Origin: Calditrichota bacterium
Lineage (GTDB): Bacteria; Calditrichota; Calditrichia; Calditrichales; Calditrichaceae
NCBI GenBank assembly: GCA_024278755.1
Contig: JAJRSO010000008.1
Location: forward strand, 18,538 to 82,537
DNA length: 64,000 nucleotides
Reading direction: 5' to 3'
The notes below the pieces were generated by a model, which worked only from the letters and a program-made list of their open reading frames with translations, was not told the origin of the DNA and searched no databases. This document shows positions 19,982-28,300 of this stretch, one piece after another. Every line of letters starts with the position of its first letter. The first letter of the stretch is position 1. Made by a program: the position numbers and the translations under genes.

Positions 19982-20114
19982 CGAAAGCACATAACTCCGA
20001 AAAAATAAAAGGAAATTATTCCAAAAAGACGGAATATATTAAAACCGGGATTAGTTCGTTTGGTAAATATACGAAATATTGAATATTATTCAAACATAAA
20101 TTCTAAACTATGGT

Positions 20115-21056
20115 TTAGCGTTTCATATGAGAACGCCCCTTTCGGACGATATTCCTTGTCGCTGTTTTTATCGCTCCTCCCGCTTCCTTTAATTCATTCC
20201 TGCGATGAAAAATAAAAATCGCGCCAATCAGGGCCGGAAGGATAATATTGATGAAAAAAAGCAACAGGGCAATGCCCGTTGCCGCAGCGGCCGGAAAATG
20301 AAAGAGTCCTAAGAAAAAGACCGCCGTATTTTCCCGCACGCCAAGCCCCGAAACGGAAATAGGTAGCAAGCCAGAGCCCCAAATCATGGTAACCGCCAAA
20401 ACCGTATTCCAAAGACTTATACTGCCGCTATCATTTAATAAAATATTATATTGGAGTATGAGGCAAAAATAAATGGTCAGAGAATACAAAAGCGTATGAA
20501 AAAAAATACGCTGATAGCGCAGCTCCTTTTCCCGGAAACGTTCCATAAACGGTAATCCCCACAGAGCGGGTAGAAAAAAATAGGCGCCCATTCCGAGAGC
20601 AGCCAGGCCCCATAAGGGAAGACGGTAGACCGGAAAAAAAACAGGAAAGACGATTAAAACAAAAATGAATTTAATATAGGTCTGAAAAAACTTTTCGATG
20701 CTAAAGGCCACCACCTTGCCCCGTTTTTGGCCGGGCAATAAAAAGACCTTGGTTATTTCCGCGTGTCCGCCGGGCACCATTAAGCGGAAGGCAAAGCCGG
20801 CAAAAAAAGAGGGCAGCAGATCTTTGTAGCGGAAATGATTGGAATGACGTTCGATTAAATATTTCCAACGCAAAAACTGGGTACTTAAGTTGACCACAGT
20901 CAGAACGACGACCAATAATACCGTTTCCCATTTAAAATGAAGCAGTGTCCGGATCATTTCCCGCCGGTCTACCCGCCATAAAATCCAGCCCAGCAGTAAA
21001 AATCCGATGCAGTACTTTACGATAAATAAGAGTTTATTTCTGAGCATCTCTTTCAT
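20115..21056 (-). CDS. Flippase-like integral membrane protein (lysylphosphatidylglycerol synthase TM family, UPF0104)
   Basis: This 313-aa protein has about seven or eight TM helices and the family hallmark 'LLPISVSGLGVRENTAVFFL' near residue 230. 'GWILWRVD' near the N-terminus and 'MVPGGHAEITKVFLLPGQKRGK' in the middle are also typical. Members are homologous to the MprF membrane domain and are thought to move lipids or to work with glycosyltransferases. A glycosyltransferase gene follows in the same direction after a repeat-filled gap, but it is not clearly co-transcribed. The C-terminal tail is basic. Confidence 0.85.
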   Translation of the reverse strand: MKEMLRNKLLFIVKYCIGFLLLGWILWRVDRREMIRTLLHFKWETVLLVVVLTVVNLSTQFLRWKYLIERHSNHFRYKDLLPSFFAGFAFRLMVPGGHAEITKVFLLPGQKRGKVVAFSIEKFFQTYIKFIFVLIVFPVFFPVYRLPLWGLAALGMGAYFFLPALWGLPFMERFREKELRYQRIFFHTLLYSLTIYFCLILQYNILLNDSGSISLWNTVLAVTMIWGSGLLPISVSGLGVRENTAVFFLGLFHFPAAAATGIALLLFFINIILPALIGAIFIFHRRNELKEAGGAIKTATRNIVRKGRSHMKR

Positions 21057-21084
21057 TCCGACAATTATTCTTTAGAAATAAAAT

Positions 21085-21235
21085 AGTTTAAATCCCAAAT
21101 CACAAAGAACAAATAACAAACAATTCTCAAAAAAACAAATAACGAAACCACAAACTTCCATGCATTCAGACGGTAATAGTTTGGAAATTTAAATTTGGCG
21201 GTTGTAATTTGTGATTTTCTAATTACCTCTATAAA
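21085..21235. repeat. AT-rich imperfect inverted repeat ('CAAATAACAAA' type)
   Basis: Arms rich in 'CACAAAGAACAAATAACAAA' face 'TTTGGCGGTTGTAATTTGTG'. The same kind of element stands at 24192-24350. No ORF. Confidence 0.45.
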
Positions 21236-21255
21236 AATTTGGATATCATTTCATT

Positions 21256-21464
21256 AGTGTCCGGTTAAAAAAGTAAATGTTCTGGTTTGTTGAAAGTTCA
21301 AAACAATACCCCTCTTCTTCCCGAAACCGGGATTTTCCCTCCCTTGAAGCATCAAGAGAAGGGGTTGAGGGTGGGTTCAGAAACAAATCTCGTGAATACA
21401 AATTTTTCCTAATACTTTGGTATTGCAAGACTTTTAACCATATTTTAAACTTTAACCGGGCACT
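21256..21464. mobile_element. MITE-like element M1 (TIR AGTGTCCGGTTAAA)
   Basis: The left end is AGTGTCCGGTTAAA and the right end TTTAACCGGGCACT (one mismatch to the inverse). About 209 bp, no ORF. The interior holds a 'TCCCTCCCTTGA...TCAAG' palindrome followed by a G-rich tail. The first 55 bp match 44396-44450 almost exactly. Confidence 0.7.
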
Positions 21465-21504
21465 CTTGATTCACTGTTCATTGTTCACTATTCATTGTAA
21501 TACG

Positions 21505-22608
21505 CTACGGTTTCCATTTATACAATTGCAAAGCGCCTAAAGCACTAAACACAATCACATAAGCCGGATAGATAATCTGCATCAGCGGGAACCAGGGAAT
21601 CAGTTCCTTCCGACGGAAAACAAAGGCGGCCTGAGTAAGCGCCCAAAATTCCACGCCCGTTTTCAACGCTATAACGATTAGCCACACACCAAGCATGGAC
21701 GGTTGTAGTAACGGCAAAAACAGAAACAACAGATAGGCCGCAAAGACAAGAATCGAAAACAGTACCGTGGGCAGACTCTTTTTTAGTGTTTTGCTGTTCT
21801 TGCGGATTTGCTGATAGAAAATTTCGCGTCCCGTTTCCGGTGGCAGCGCAGAAACAAAGGAATCGGGATGCACGCAGTAGTCCACTTTTCCCAACCCTTT
21901 GCGGCGGAACCGCTCCGTTAAATGCACATCGTCTCCGCTGCGGAATTTCTTTAAGGCTGCGTAACCGCCCACATTTTCGTAGGCCGTTTTCCGGTAAGCT
22001 AAATTCCGGCCAATGCCGGTGTGGGGAAATCCTAATTTTGACGGTGCAGCGGTAACGACGGCCGAAAATAGATTATCGAAATTTAAGAAGGTTCCCCAAA
22101 AACCCTTTGCGGTTATAAGTGGCGAATTGCCCAGCACCATCTGAACGTCTTTTTCAAAATAGCAGCTCATCGCGTGCAGCCAGCCGGGCGGAACGACACA
22201 ATCGGCGTCCGTCGTAAAAATCAATTCGCCCGTTGCGGCCCGCAGCGCTTCGAGCAATGCCTTCTTTTTCCCGCGCAGTGCGTCGCTTTTCTCGCTGAGC
22301 CGGATCAGCTTCCAGTTGGAAAAACGATTCGCGTAACGTTCTATTATTTCCGCCGTACCATCTTCCGAAGCGTCATCCACCAAAATGATTTCAAAACGTT
22401 CCTTGGGGTATTCCAGCCGAGTAAGCGACTCCAGCGTGGGCATGATGCGCAGCGCTTCGTTACGCGCAGCAATGACAATGGAAATGGTCGGTTCTTGTTC
22501 GCATGTTTTAATCTTCAATCGTCGCAGTCCCCAAATTATCAGCAGGATGATTCCGATATAAAAAGCGCTGAACAGCAAAAACAGCTCCGGCAGTATTTGT
22601 ATTTGCAT
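21505..22608 (-). CDS. Membrane-bound family 2 glycosyltransferase
   Basis: This 367-aa protein has an N-terminal TM helix ('LFLLFSAFYIGIILLIIWGL'), a GT-A fold catalytic part and two or three C-terminal TM helices. 'ISIVIAARNEALRI' and 'DDASEDGTAEIIERY' mark the nucleotide-sugar site, 'TTDADCVVP' is the DxD-type metal motif, and 'FRSGDDVHLTERFRRKG' gives the ED-like and QxxRW-like region. It should transfer sugar from an activated donor to a lipid or glycan at the inner membrane. It is divergent from the symporter gene, with about 120 bases between starts. Acceptor unknown. Confidence 0.88.
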   Translation of the reverse strand: MQIQILPELFLLFSAFYIGIILLIIWGLRRLKIKTCEQEPTISIVIAARNEALRIMPTLESLTRLEYPKERFEIILVDDASEDGTAEIIERYANRFSNWKLIRLSEKSDALRGKKKALLEALRAATGELIFTTDADCVVPPGWLHAMSCYFEKDVQMVLGNSPLITAKGFWGTFLNFDNLFSAVVTAAPSKLGFPHTGIGRNLAYRKTAYENVGGYAALKKFRSGDDVHLTERFRRKGLGKVDYCVHPDSFVSALPPETGREIFYQQIRKNSKTLKKSLPTVLFSILVFAAYLLFLFLPLLQPSMLGVWLIVIALKTGVEFWALTQAAFVFRRKELIPWFPLMQIIYPAYVIVFSALGALQLYKWKP

Positions 22609-22727
22609 TCCATTTTCCCCGGCATTAAAATCGAGAATGAATTTAGACCGCGCCGCATTTAATTACAAGTAGATGCGCCAATCGGAATAAAATTGTCCGA
22701 AAGCGAAAAAACTGATACGGAGCCTGT

Positions 22728-24191
22728 ATGACAGAACAATTATATTACTGGATGGGATTCCTTCTTTACGCCGTTATCGTTATCGGAATCGGCCTGGTCA
22801 CCTGGATAACGGAAAAACGCAGCGGCACCGAGACCGATAACAAAGCTTATTGGGAAGCGAGCCGCAGTTTGTCGTTCGGCTCGGTCGGTCTCTCTATTTC
22901 GGCCAGTATGATGTCCATCAGCTGGTCTTGTGTATACGGCGTTCAGCTTTTTTACTGGTATGGCTGGGGCGGCGCCTGGCTGCTAATTATTCCCTGGCTG
23001 ATTACCATGGCCGGTTTTTATTGGGCCTCTTCCAAATTCCGCAGCTTAGATGTGTTTTCACAGCCGCATTTACTGGAAAAACGTTTCGGCGCCCGCACCC
23101 GACAGATGCTGGCTCCGGCGCTGATTATTGTGTTCATTACCTGGACAGGAGCCGAAATTTACGCGGCCGGTCAGATTATCTCCCCTTTTCTGGGGATTTC
23201 GTTAAACCGGACCTTATTCCTCATTTCGGCCGTTGTGGCCGTTTACACCTATAGCGGCGGATTCAGCGCCGTGGTTTCCACCGATAAAATTCAGTTTTTC
23301 CTCGTGGCTTTTTTCATCACCGTCATTGCCATTTTAGGATGGAACGCGCTGCCGGAAGGGAGTTCATTTTTCCAAATTCCGACACCGCCCAAGGCCAAAC
23401 CGGGTCTGTTATTTTTTACGCCGGGCCTCGCGCTGATCCTTATCACCTTTATGGCCTATCTGCCCGGCTGGCTCATCGAAACGGACGTCTGGATTCGCCT
23501 GCAGGGCGCCAAAGACAATTCCGCCGCAAAAAAAGGCGTGCTTTTGGCCGGATTCAATTCTTTTGTTTTTGTGGGGGTGATGCCGCTGGTTATCGGCTTG
23601 TCGGCGCTTATTTTATATCCGCCCGTTAACGGCGTCATTCCGGCACAATTGCAGGACGGCGCGCTTATTTTTACCGTACTGATGAAACAATACGCGCCGC
23701 TGGGACTCAGTATTTTCCTTTCGGTGGGTCTGATTGCGGCCGCCATGTCCACCATCGATACCTGCGGAAATGTAACCGCCCTTTCCTTTTCACACGATTT
23801 AATGGAACCGCTGCTGAAAAAAACCTGGTCGCCGCTTCAGCTCAACACCTTTGCCCGCTGGTCGTCCGTCGGGGCGGTTCTGATTGCCTTTCTTTACGCG
23901 GTATTTACCGAAAGCCTGTGGGATATTTTTTACCTTTCTTCCGGAATCTTAACCACCACCGTCTTTTTGCCGGTCATCGGCAGTTTTTTTAAGTCCACTA
24001 AACCAAGGCAGGCGCAGCTGGCTATTCTTTTCGGACTCGTTTCGACCCTGGTGTTTTATTTTATGGAATCGCGGGGCATGCTGAGCGGTATTCAACCCGA
24101 GGCGGTCAGCCAGACCGGGCTGGGCTATATTTTATGGGGATTTGTATTTTCGGCCGCGGGATTTTTAGGAGGACGGTACGGGAAGGAATAA
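22728..24191 (+). CDS. Sodium:solute symporter (SSS family)
   Basis: This 487-aa membrane protein has about 13 TM helices. Family hallmarks include 'GLSISASMMSISW' near residue 60, 'YTYSGGFSAVVSTDKIQFF' near 180 and 'GLIAAAMSTIDTCGNVTALSFSHDL' (split: AAMSTIDTCGN / SFSHDL). ATG 22728 follows GGAG by 5 bases. It takes up a small solute with Na+; the substrate cannot be deduced. Single-gene unit, with a repeat-rich gap after it. Confidence 0.9.
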   Translation: MTEQLYYWMGFLLYAVIVIGIGLVTWITEKRSGTETDNKAYWEASRSLSFGSVGLSISASMMSISWSCVYGVQLFYWYGWGGAWLLIIPWLITMAGFYWASSKFRSLDVFSQPHLLEKRFGARTRQMLAPALIIVFITWTGAEIYAAGQIISPFLGISLNRTLFLISAVVAVYTYSGGFSAVVSTDKIQFFLVAFFITVIAILGWNALPEGSSFFQIPTPPKAKPGLLFFTPGLALILITFMAYLPGWLIETDVWIRLQGAKDNSAAKKGVLLAGFNSFVFVGVMPLVIGLSALILYPPVNGVIPAQLQDGALIFTVLMKQYAPLGLSIFLSVGLIAAAMSTIDTCGNVTALSFSHDLMEPLLKKTWSPLQLNTFARWSSVGAVLIAFLYAVFTESLWDIFYLSSGILTTTVFLPVIGSFFKSTKPRQAQLAILFGLVSTLVFYFMESRGMLSGIQPEAVSQTGLGYILWGFVFSAAGFLGGRYGKE

Positions 24192-24350
24192 ATTCCAAAC
24201 CACAAATAACAAATCTCAAATAAATTTCAATATCCAATGCTCAAAACTAAAGAGCACTCAGAAACATTTGGGATTTGTTTTTTGGAACTTGTTTTTTATT
24301 TGGTATTTGGAGCTTGTTTTTTGAAATTTATTGTCTGAAATTTGTTTTTG
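24192..24350. repeat. AT-rich imperfect inverted repeat
   Basis: The left arm ('CCACAAATAACAAATCTCAAA') and right arm ('TTTGGGATTTGTTTTTTGG...TTTGGTATTTGGAG' in pieces) could fold into a long imperfect hairpin just after the symporter stop. No ORF. Related to 21085-21235. Confidence 0.45.
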
Positions 24351-24372
24351 AATCGACACAGTCGATTTACTC

Positions 24373-24404
24373 CAAAAAAAAGGATGCGCTTTGGCATCCC
24401 TTTT
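24373..24404 (-). terminator. Rho-independent terminator of the cohesin-like gene
   Basis: Read on the minus strand, GGGATGC and GCATCC form a stem followed by eight T residues. It lies about 65 bases past the stop codon. A second hairpin (ATCCCGAT/ATCGGGAT) is at 24426-24457. Confidence 0.75.
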
Positions 24405-24467
24405 ACACTTTTAATATTTTTTCTTATCCCGATAAAAACCTCCCGATCCATCGGGATAAAATAGTCT

Positions 24468-25337
24468 TTATTTTATCAGCATCATCTTGATGGTCTGCGA
24501 GAACTGCGGCGCCTTTAAGATGGCAAAATAAACGCCTGTCGGCATATCATTTCCGGAAGCGTCTTTTCCGTTCCACTGATAATTGAACACACCTGGCTGA
24601 ATATTGCCCTGAAACAGCGAAACTACTTTACGTCCCAACACATCAAAAACCGTCAACTGAAGATTTTGAGTAATTTCAGGAACATCAAACTGCAGCATCG
24701 TGCTTGGGTTGAATGGATTTGGGAAATTCTGTTTTAACGCAAATTTTTCAGGCAGCCCCGAATTTGTAACGGGTTCCAAAGCGCTTGGATTTAACGAACT
24801 ATTCTCTGTATCGGTTGCTGTAACCGGACTGTATTTAGCAACATTATCCGATTCGTATTCCTGACCCACCATTAACGCTTGCTCAAAACTCAATCCCGCC
24901 GTTTGGTTTACATCCACGATTTCGAGTTTTACATGAAGCAACTGCGTTGGCGTAGTTGGCACTTCATTGCCATATTCCGGAGAACCGGGATACTTATACT
25001 CGGTTGTAATAGCAAGTCGCGAAGGCGTATTATCCGTAACATTAACGATTACATAGTACGGCGCCGGCGGGCCAAAATCACCCTGAAGCAGGGTCCCTTT
25101 TGTCACCGTATCTGTCCCCGCAGCGGCAACTGAACTACCAAAGCCAAGGGTATTGTAATTGATATAAACAAGATTGGTGCCCAATCTCGTACCGGCCACA
25201 TCGGCCTGCGCCATAACGTCAAATTCATAAAAACTTGGCGAAGTACCCGTAATGGTCACATTCGCAAACGTAAATGTTATTCCTGTTGCCCAAAGCACAG
25301 AGCTTAACAGAAATAAAAGGGGTATTAATTTTTTCAT
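24468..25337 (-). CDS. T9SS-secreted protein with cohesin-like domain
   Basis: This 289-aa protein has a signal peptide (MKKLIPLLFLLSSVLWATG). Residues of about 18-190 form a beta-rich domain ('TFANVTITGTSPSFYEFDVM', 'NLVYINYNTLGFG', 'LLHVKLEIVD') reminiscent of cohesin/CBM-like folds. The last 90 residues are a T9SS type A/FlgD-like domain ('NFPNPFNPSTMLQFDV' to 'IKMMLIK'). It starts 30 bases after the dockerin-like gene, so the two are an operon and may bind each other; the cohesin call is inference. The product should be exported across the outer membrane. Confidence 0.8.
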   Translation of the reverse strand: MKKLIPLLFLLSSVLWATGITFTFANVTITGTSPSFYEFDVMAQADVAGTRLGTNLVYINYNTLGFGSSVAAAGTDTVTKGTLLQGDFGPPAPYYVIVNVTDNTPSRLAITTEYKYPGSPEYGNEVPTTPTQLLHVKLEIVDVNQTAGLSFEQALMVGQEYESDNVAKYSPVTATDTENSSLNPSALEPVTNSGLPEKFALKQNFPNPFNPSTMLQFDVPEITQNLQLTVFDVLGRKVVSLFQGNIQPGVFNYQWNGKDASGNDMPTGVYFAILKAPQFSQTIKMMLIK

Positions 25338-25367
25338 TTTAATTCTCCAAATCTTATAACACTCATC

Positions 25368-26702
25368 TTAAAAAGGAACCTGCGTTCCCTTTCCCACATT
25401 ATTATTCCAGAAATCATTTTTATCATCCGTCTGAACCTGACCATTCAGATTATAATCCGACCGTTTATATCCGGCAGAACCAACCTCTGTTTCCCAAATA
25501 TCATTATTATCATCCGTTTGTATCTGACCGTTGCCATTGGCGTCGCCGGTAATCAGACCAAACACGCCGCCGGTTAGTTCGGTTTGCGCGCCGGTTCCGT
25601 ATGCTTGGGTTGCCGCCGTTGTAAAATCATATAACACACTGCCGGATGACAGAGCGATTGCGTTGGCCGTCATTACCGCTAAGTGTATGCGCGGGCGGAC
25701 CACCACATAATAACTGCCGGAACTGATTCCTGAAAAACTTACCATGCTGCTGCCGTCCATATCGGTGATGCTGCCGTCTTTCGTTATTAACGCTGCCCGG
25801 GTTGCCACAGTAGTGGAAGAATCCGTTCCGGTACGCAACTGCACCAAAACCCAATCCACCACATTACTTCCGATCACGGGAATCGTTTCCACTCCCGAAT
25901 AGTTCCAGGGAGCTCCGCTAAATGGCTGAGCCAACGGAATAACGCCATCTGACGATAAATCTGTTTTCATACTGTCCGCATCAAACGGACCTTCCAAAAA
26001 GGCAGAAATATTTCCGTTTACGCGATCACCCGATTGCACTAAAACATCATCAAGCCACAATTGCCCTCGGGAACGATTGTCAAAATAAAAACTCATACCA
26101 AAGTAATTTGCAGCCGTATAATCCGTATTAGCAGCCGCGCCGGCTGAAACAAGATTATCAAACCCACCGTTTGTATCATATTTAAGCTCCCAGAGTCCGG
26201 ACGTATCCCGGGTTACTTCAATCCCCAATAAGGTGTTGTTGTTCCAGTCGAAACCCGTTTGCAATACGACGCCGTCGGGAGCGCTTGCCGTAACCTTCCA
26301 AAGAGTCAGCGTGTCTGTGTCTCCGCTTAAATTTACACCCACCGCATACCCGTTCACAGCGGTTGTGTCGTGCACCATTATGTAAACCCAAAACTTTTCG
26401 ACGGCTGTGGGATCAAAATCACCGTTTTTTAAATTGAAACGCCAGCGGGTCGTTTGAGCGGTTATATCCAAACCATTCAAAGGTGTGCGAATATGGCTTC
26501 CTCCGGTTGAATCCGTCGAAATGTGCTTTAATGAATAGGCGCCTGTAATAGCCCCCGTCGTTTCTACACCCCAACTGGTATCCGGAGTTTCCACCCAGCC
26601 ATCCATATTTCCATCTTCAAAATCATCACTCAGGTAAACTGTTTGTGCAGAAGCGGTTAGAAATGCGGTTAGGACAATTACAAAAACAAGATATTTTTTC
26701 AT
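25368..26702 (-). CDS. Secreted protein with lectin-like domain and dockerin-like Ca2+-binding repeats
   Basis: ATG 26702 lies six bases after AGGAGG; the in-frame ATG at 26708 abuts that site and is unlikely. The product is 444 aa. A signal peptide (MKKYLVFVIVLTAFLTASAQ) leads to a concanavalin-like sandwich ('LSDDFEDGNMDGWVETPDTS', 'YSLKHISTDSTGG', residues of about 20-215). A middle beta region follows. The end has two EF-hand-like dockerin repeats, GDANGNGQIQTDDNNDIW and DYNLNGQVQTDDKNDFW. It has no T9SS tail of its own, but the following gene does. It may be displayed through its partner. Function inferred only as carbohydrate or surface binding. Confidence 0.82.
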   Translation of the reverse strand: MKKYLVFVIVLTAFLTASAQTVYLSDDFEDGNMDGWVETPDTSWGVETTGAITGAYSLKHISTDSTGGSHIRTPLNGLDITAQTTRWRFNLKNGDFDPTAVEKFWVYIMVHDTTAVNGYAVGVNLSGDTDTLTLWKVTASAPDGVVLQTGFDWNNNTLLGIEVTRDTSGLWELKYDTNGGFDNLVSAGAAANTDYTAANYFGMSFYFDNRSRGQLWLDDVLVQSGDRVNGNISAFLEGPFDADSMKTDLSSDGVIPLAQPFSGAPWNYSGVETIPVIGSNVVDWVLVQLRTGTDSSTTVATRAALITKDGSITDMDGSSMVSFSGISSGSYYVVVRPRIHLAVMTANAIALSSGSVLYDFTTAATQAYGTGAQTELTGGVFGLITGDANGNGQIQTDDNNDIWETEVGSAGYKRSDYNLNGQVQTDDKNDFWNNNVGKGTQVPF

Positions 26703-26860
26703 GTCCATCCTCCTATAAAATGAATGTTACTTCCCTATAACAATCGCAAAATAAACTATTGGATTGTAAAATCCGTGACCTGAATCAAACTATCGTAACT
26801 TTATTGAAAGATATGAGGTTAAAAAGAATAACTGGTTAAAAAAAATTGTTTTTTTCAATT

Positions 26861-26987
26861 AATGAGTCCAGTCTAAAAAGGCATAACCACTGATTTCCAC
26901 AGAAAGACACGGATTGTTTTTATTGAAATTACATTGAATAGATTCGTGTAAATTCGTGGAATTCGTGGTTTTTATAGTGAACTCATT
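26861..26987. repeat. 127-bp hairpin element with AATGAGT/ACTCATT ends
   Basis: The terminal inverted repeats AATGAGTCCA and TGAACTCATT bound a stretch whose arms ('CCACTGATTTCCAC', 'ACACGGA' and 'ATTCGTGGAATTCGTGG') are imperfectly complementary. No ORF. The rest of the 26703-27115 gap holds a 'CCGCCTCCGGCGGGGCGGGAGGC'-like GC palindrome at about 27043-27064 and nothing else recognised. Confidence 0.55.
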
Positions 26988-27115
26988 AATAATTTCTAAA
27001 AGACATGCGCCTCTTTTTATAATTTCTGTTTTTTCAGCCTGTCCGCCTCCGGCGGGGCGGGAGGCAATGGTTCTCTTTTTCCTATTCGTTTTACCCGTGC
27101 GATTCGAAATAGAGG

Positions 27116-28006
27116 CTATTTATGCAATCCTTTCAGCGCACTGATTTCCCAAGGTTTAATGATTTTCCCTTTTTGGTCTAACTCCGGTTTAATCCGCATA
27201 AAAGCCAGACCAATATATTTTTTTGAAAGCGGTTGTTTTTGCCGCACCCATTGATCATACGGCGTATCGAACGTGGTCATTTTGCTGTTGGATGATTCGC
27301 GGATAATTTTTTGCCCGTTTTTTTCCACCACCATCAGCATATGCGCCGAGAAAATATTGGTCTTGTTAGCAAACAGCAGCGCCAAAATATCGCCCGCCTT
27401 AATTCGTTCCTTCACTTTATACAATGCTTCTAACGGCACATAATTCAACGTAATCGTTCGGTCCGGCAGGACGTCGCGCATGTCGGTCATGCCCTTCCCT
27501 TTAAAAAAAGTCCGGTGCGAAATAGTGCGCGTAACCTGTTTTGTGTACGCGCCGCCTACCGTTGCCGAGACATCCTGCAATAACCAGCTGTTCTGCGGCA
27601 GCCAGTCAGCCATCGTGTAATGGTTGCGTGTTTTCATTCCTATCAATCCGTCTTTATAACGAATCTGCTGCAGGTTATCGAAAAAATGATCCCAGGAATC
27701 GGAAACGGATAAGGCCAGCACATGTTCGCAAAAGGCCATACAATTGGTCTCTTCGAAATTAACCAGCGGCCAGGCTTCCAGTAGCGCATACGGGCCGTCG
27801 CCGGTGCAGGTTAAATTATAGGGCGTCCCAAGAAAATAATCCGACAGCAGATTTATCTTTTCGCTAATGGACAGATTCTGCGCCGCCGTTTGTTGAATTA
27901 CCTGATCAATTTCGGCATTGGTCATCTGGTAGAATTTTTTTCCCGGTAAATCGGCAGCCGCCGAAAAGGAAAGAGTAAAAATAAAAATGAATAGATAATG
28001 CCTCAT
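27116..28006 (-). CDS. DUF1460 family secreted amidase-like protein
   Basis: This 296-aa protein has a signal peptide (MRHYLFIFIFTLSFSAAA). The hallmark 'LGTPYNLTCTGDGPYA', the putative nucleophile context 'NFEETNCMAFCEHVLAL' and 'RNHYTMADWLPQN' match DUF1460, an NlpC/P60-like papain fold. The later 'AGDILALLFANKT' and 'SAHMLMVVEKNG' give the His side of the site. Relatives act as N-acetylmuramoyl-L-alanine amidases on cell-wall fragments in the periplasm. It is alone on its strand between repeat-bearing gaps. Confidence 0.85.
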   Translation of the reverse strand: MRHYLFIFIFTLSFSAAADLPGKKFYQMTNAEIDQVIQQTAAQNLSISEKINLLSDYFLGTPYNLTCTGDGPYALLEAWPLVNFEETNCMAFCEHVLALSVSDSWDHFFDNLQQIRYKDGLIGMKTRNHYTMADWLPQNSWLLQDVSATVGGAYTKQVTRTISHRTFFKGKGMTDMRDVLPDRTITLNYVPLEALYKVKERIKAGDILALLFANKTNIFSAHMLMVVEKNGQKIIRESSNSKMTTFDTPYDQWVRQKQPLSKKYIGLAFMRIKPELDQKGKIIKPWEISALKGLHK

Positions 28007-28300
28007 AGTAAACCTTTCAAAATATGCAGTCCTTGTTTTTAGACCATACGTCTTCTTTTTTTAATCCGAAATTATTCTTCAACTTTTATATCTCTCGGCG
28101 GCGCTCCGCGTATGTTTATCGGATCGGCATCGTCCGCCCAATGCTTAGAAATTGAAACGCAATTAGGTTCGCTTTAACTTTTGATGCCAACTAAAATGCA
28201 CAGTCGGAACATTTGAAGGATTTATTACCCTCCTTCCCCCGGTCCCCTGTCATTGCGAGCGGAGCGAAACCATCTCCGGCTAAAAACAGCGGGGATTAGG
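28007..28300. repeat. Intergenic gap with a 'CATTGCGAG' repeat
   Basis: GTCATTGCGAGCGGAGCGA at about 28248-28266 belongs to the same dispersed family as 11531-11681, 41795-41945 and 62050-62096. The rest shows no gene. Confidence 0.45.

Noticed and set aside
24426..24457. ATCCCGAT/ATCGGGAT hairpin as the main terminator of the cohesin-like gene
   Set aside because: It has no T-tract on the minus strand, while the hairpin at 24373-24404 is followed by T8 and is a better candidate.
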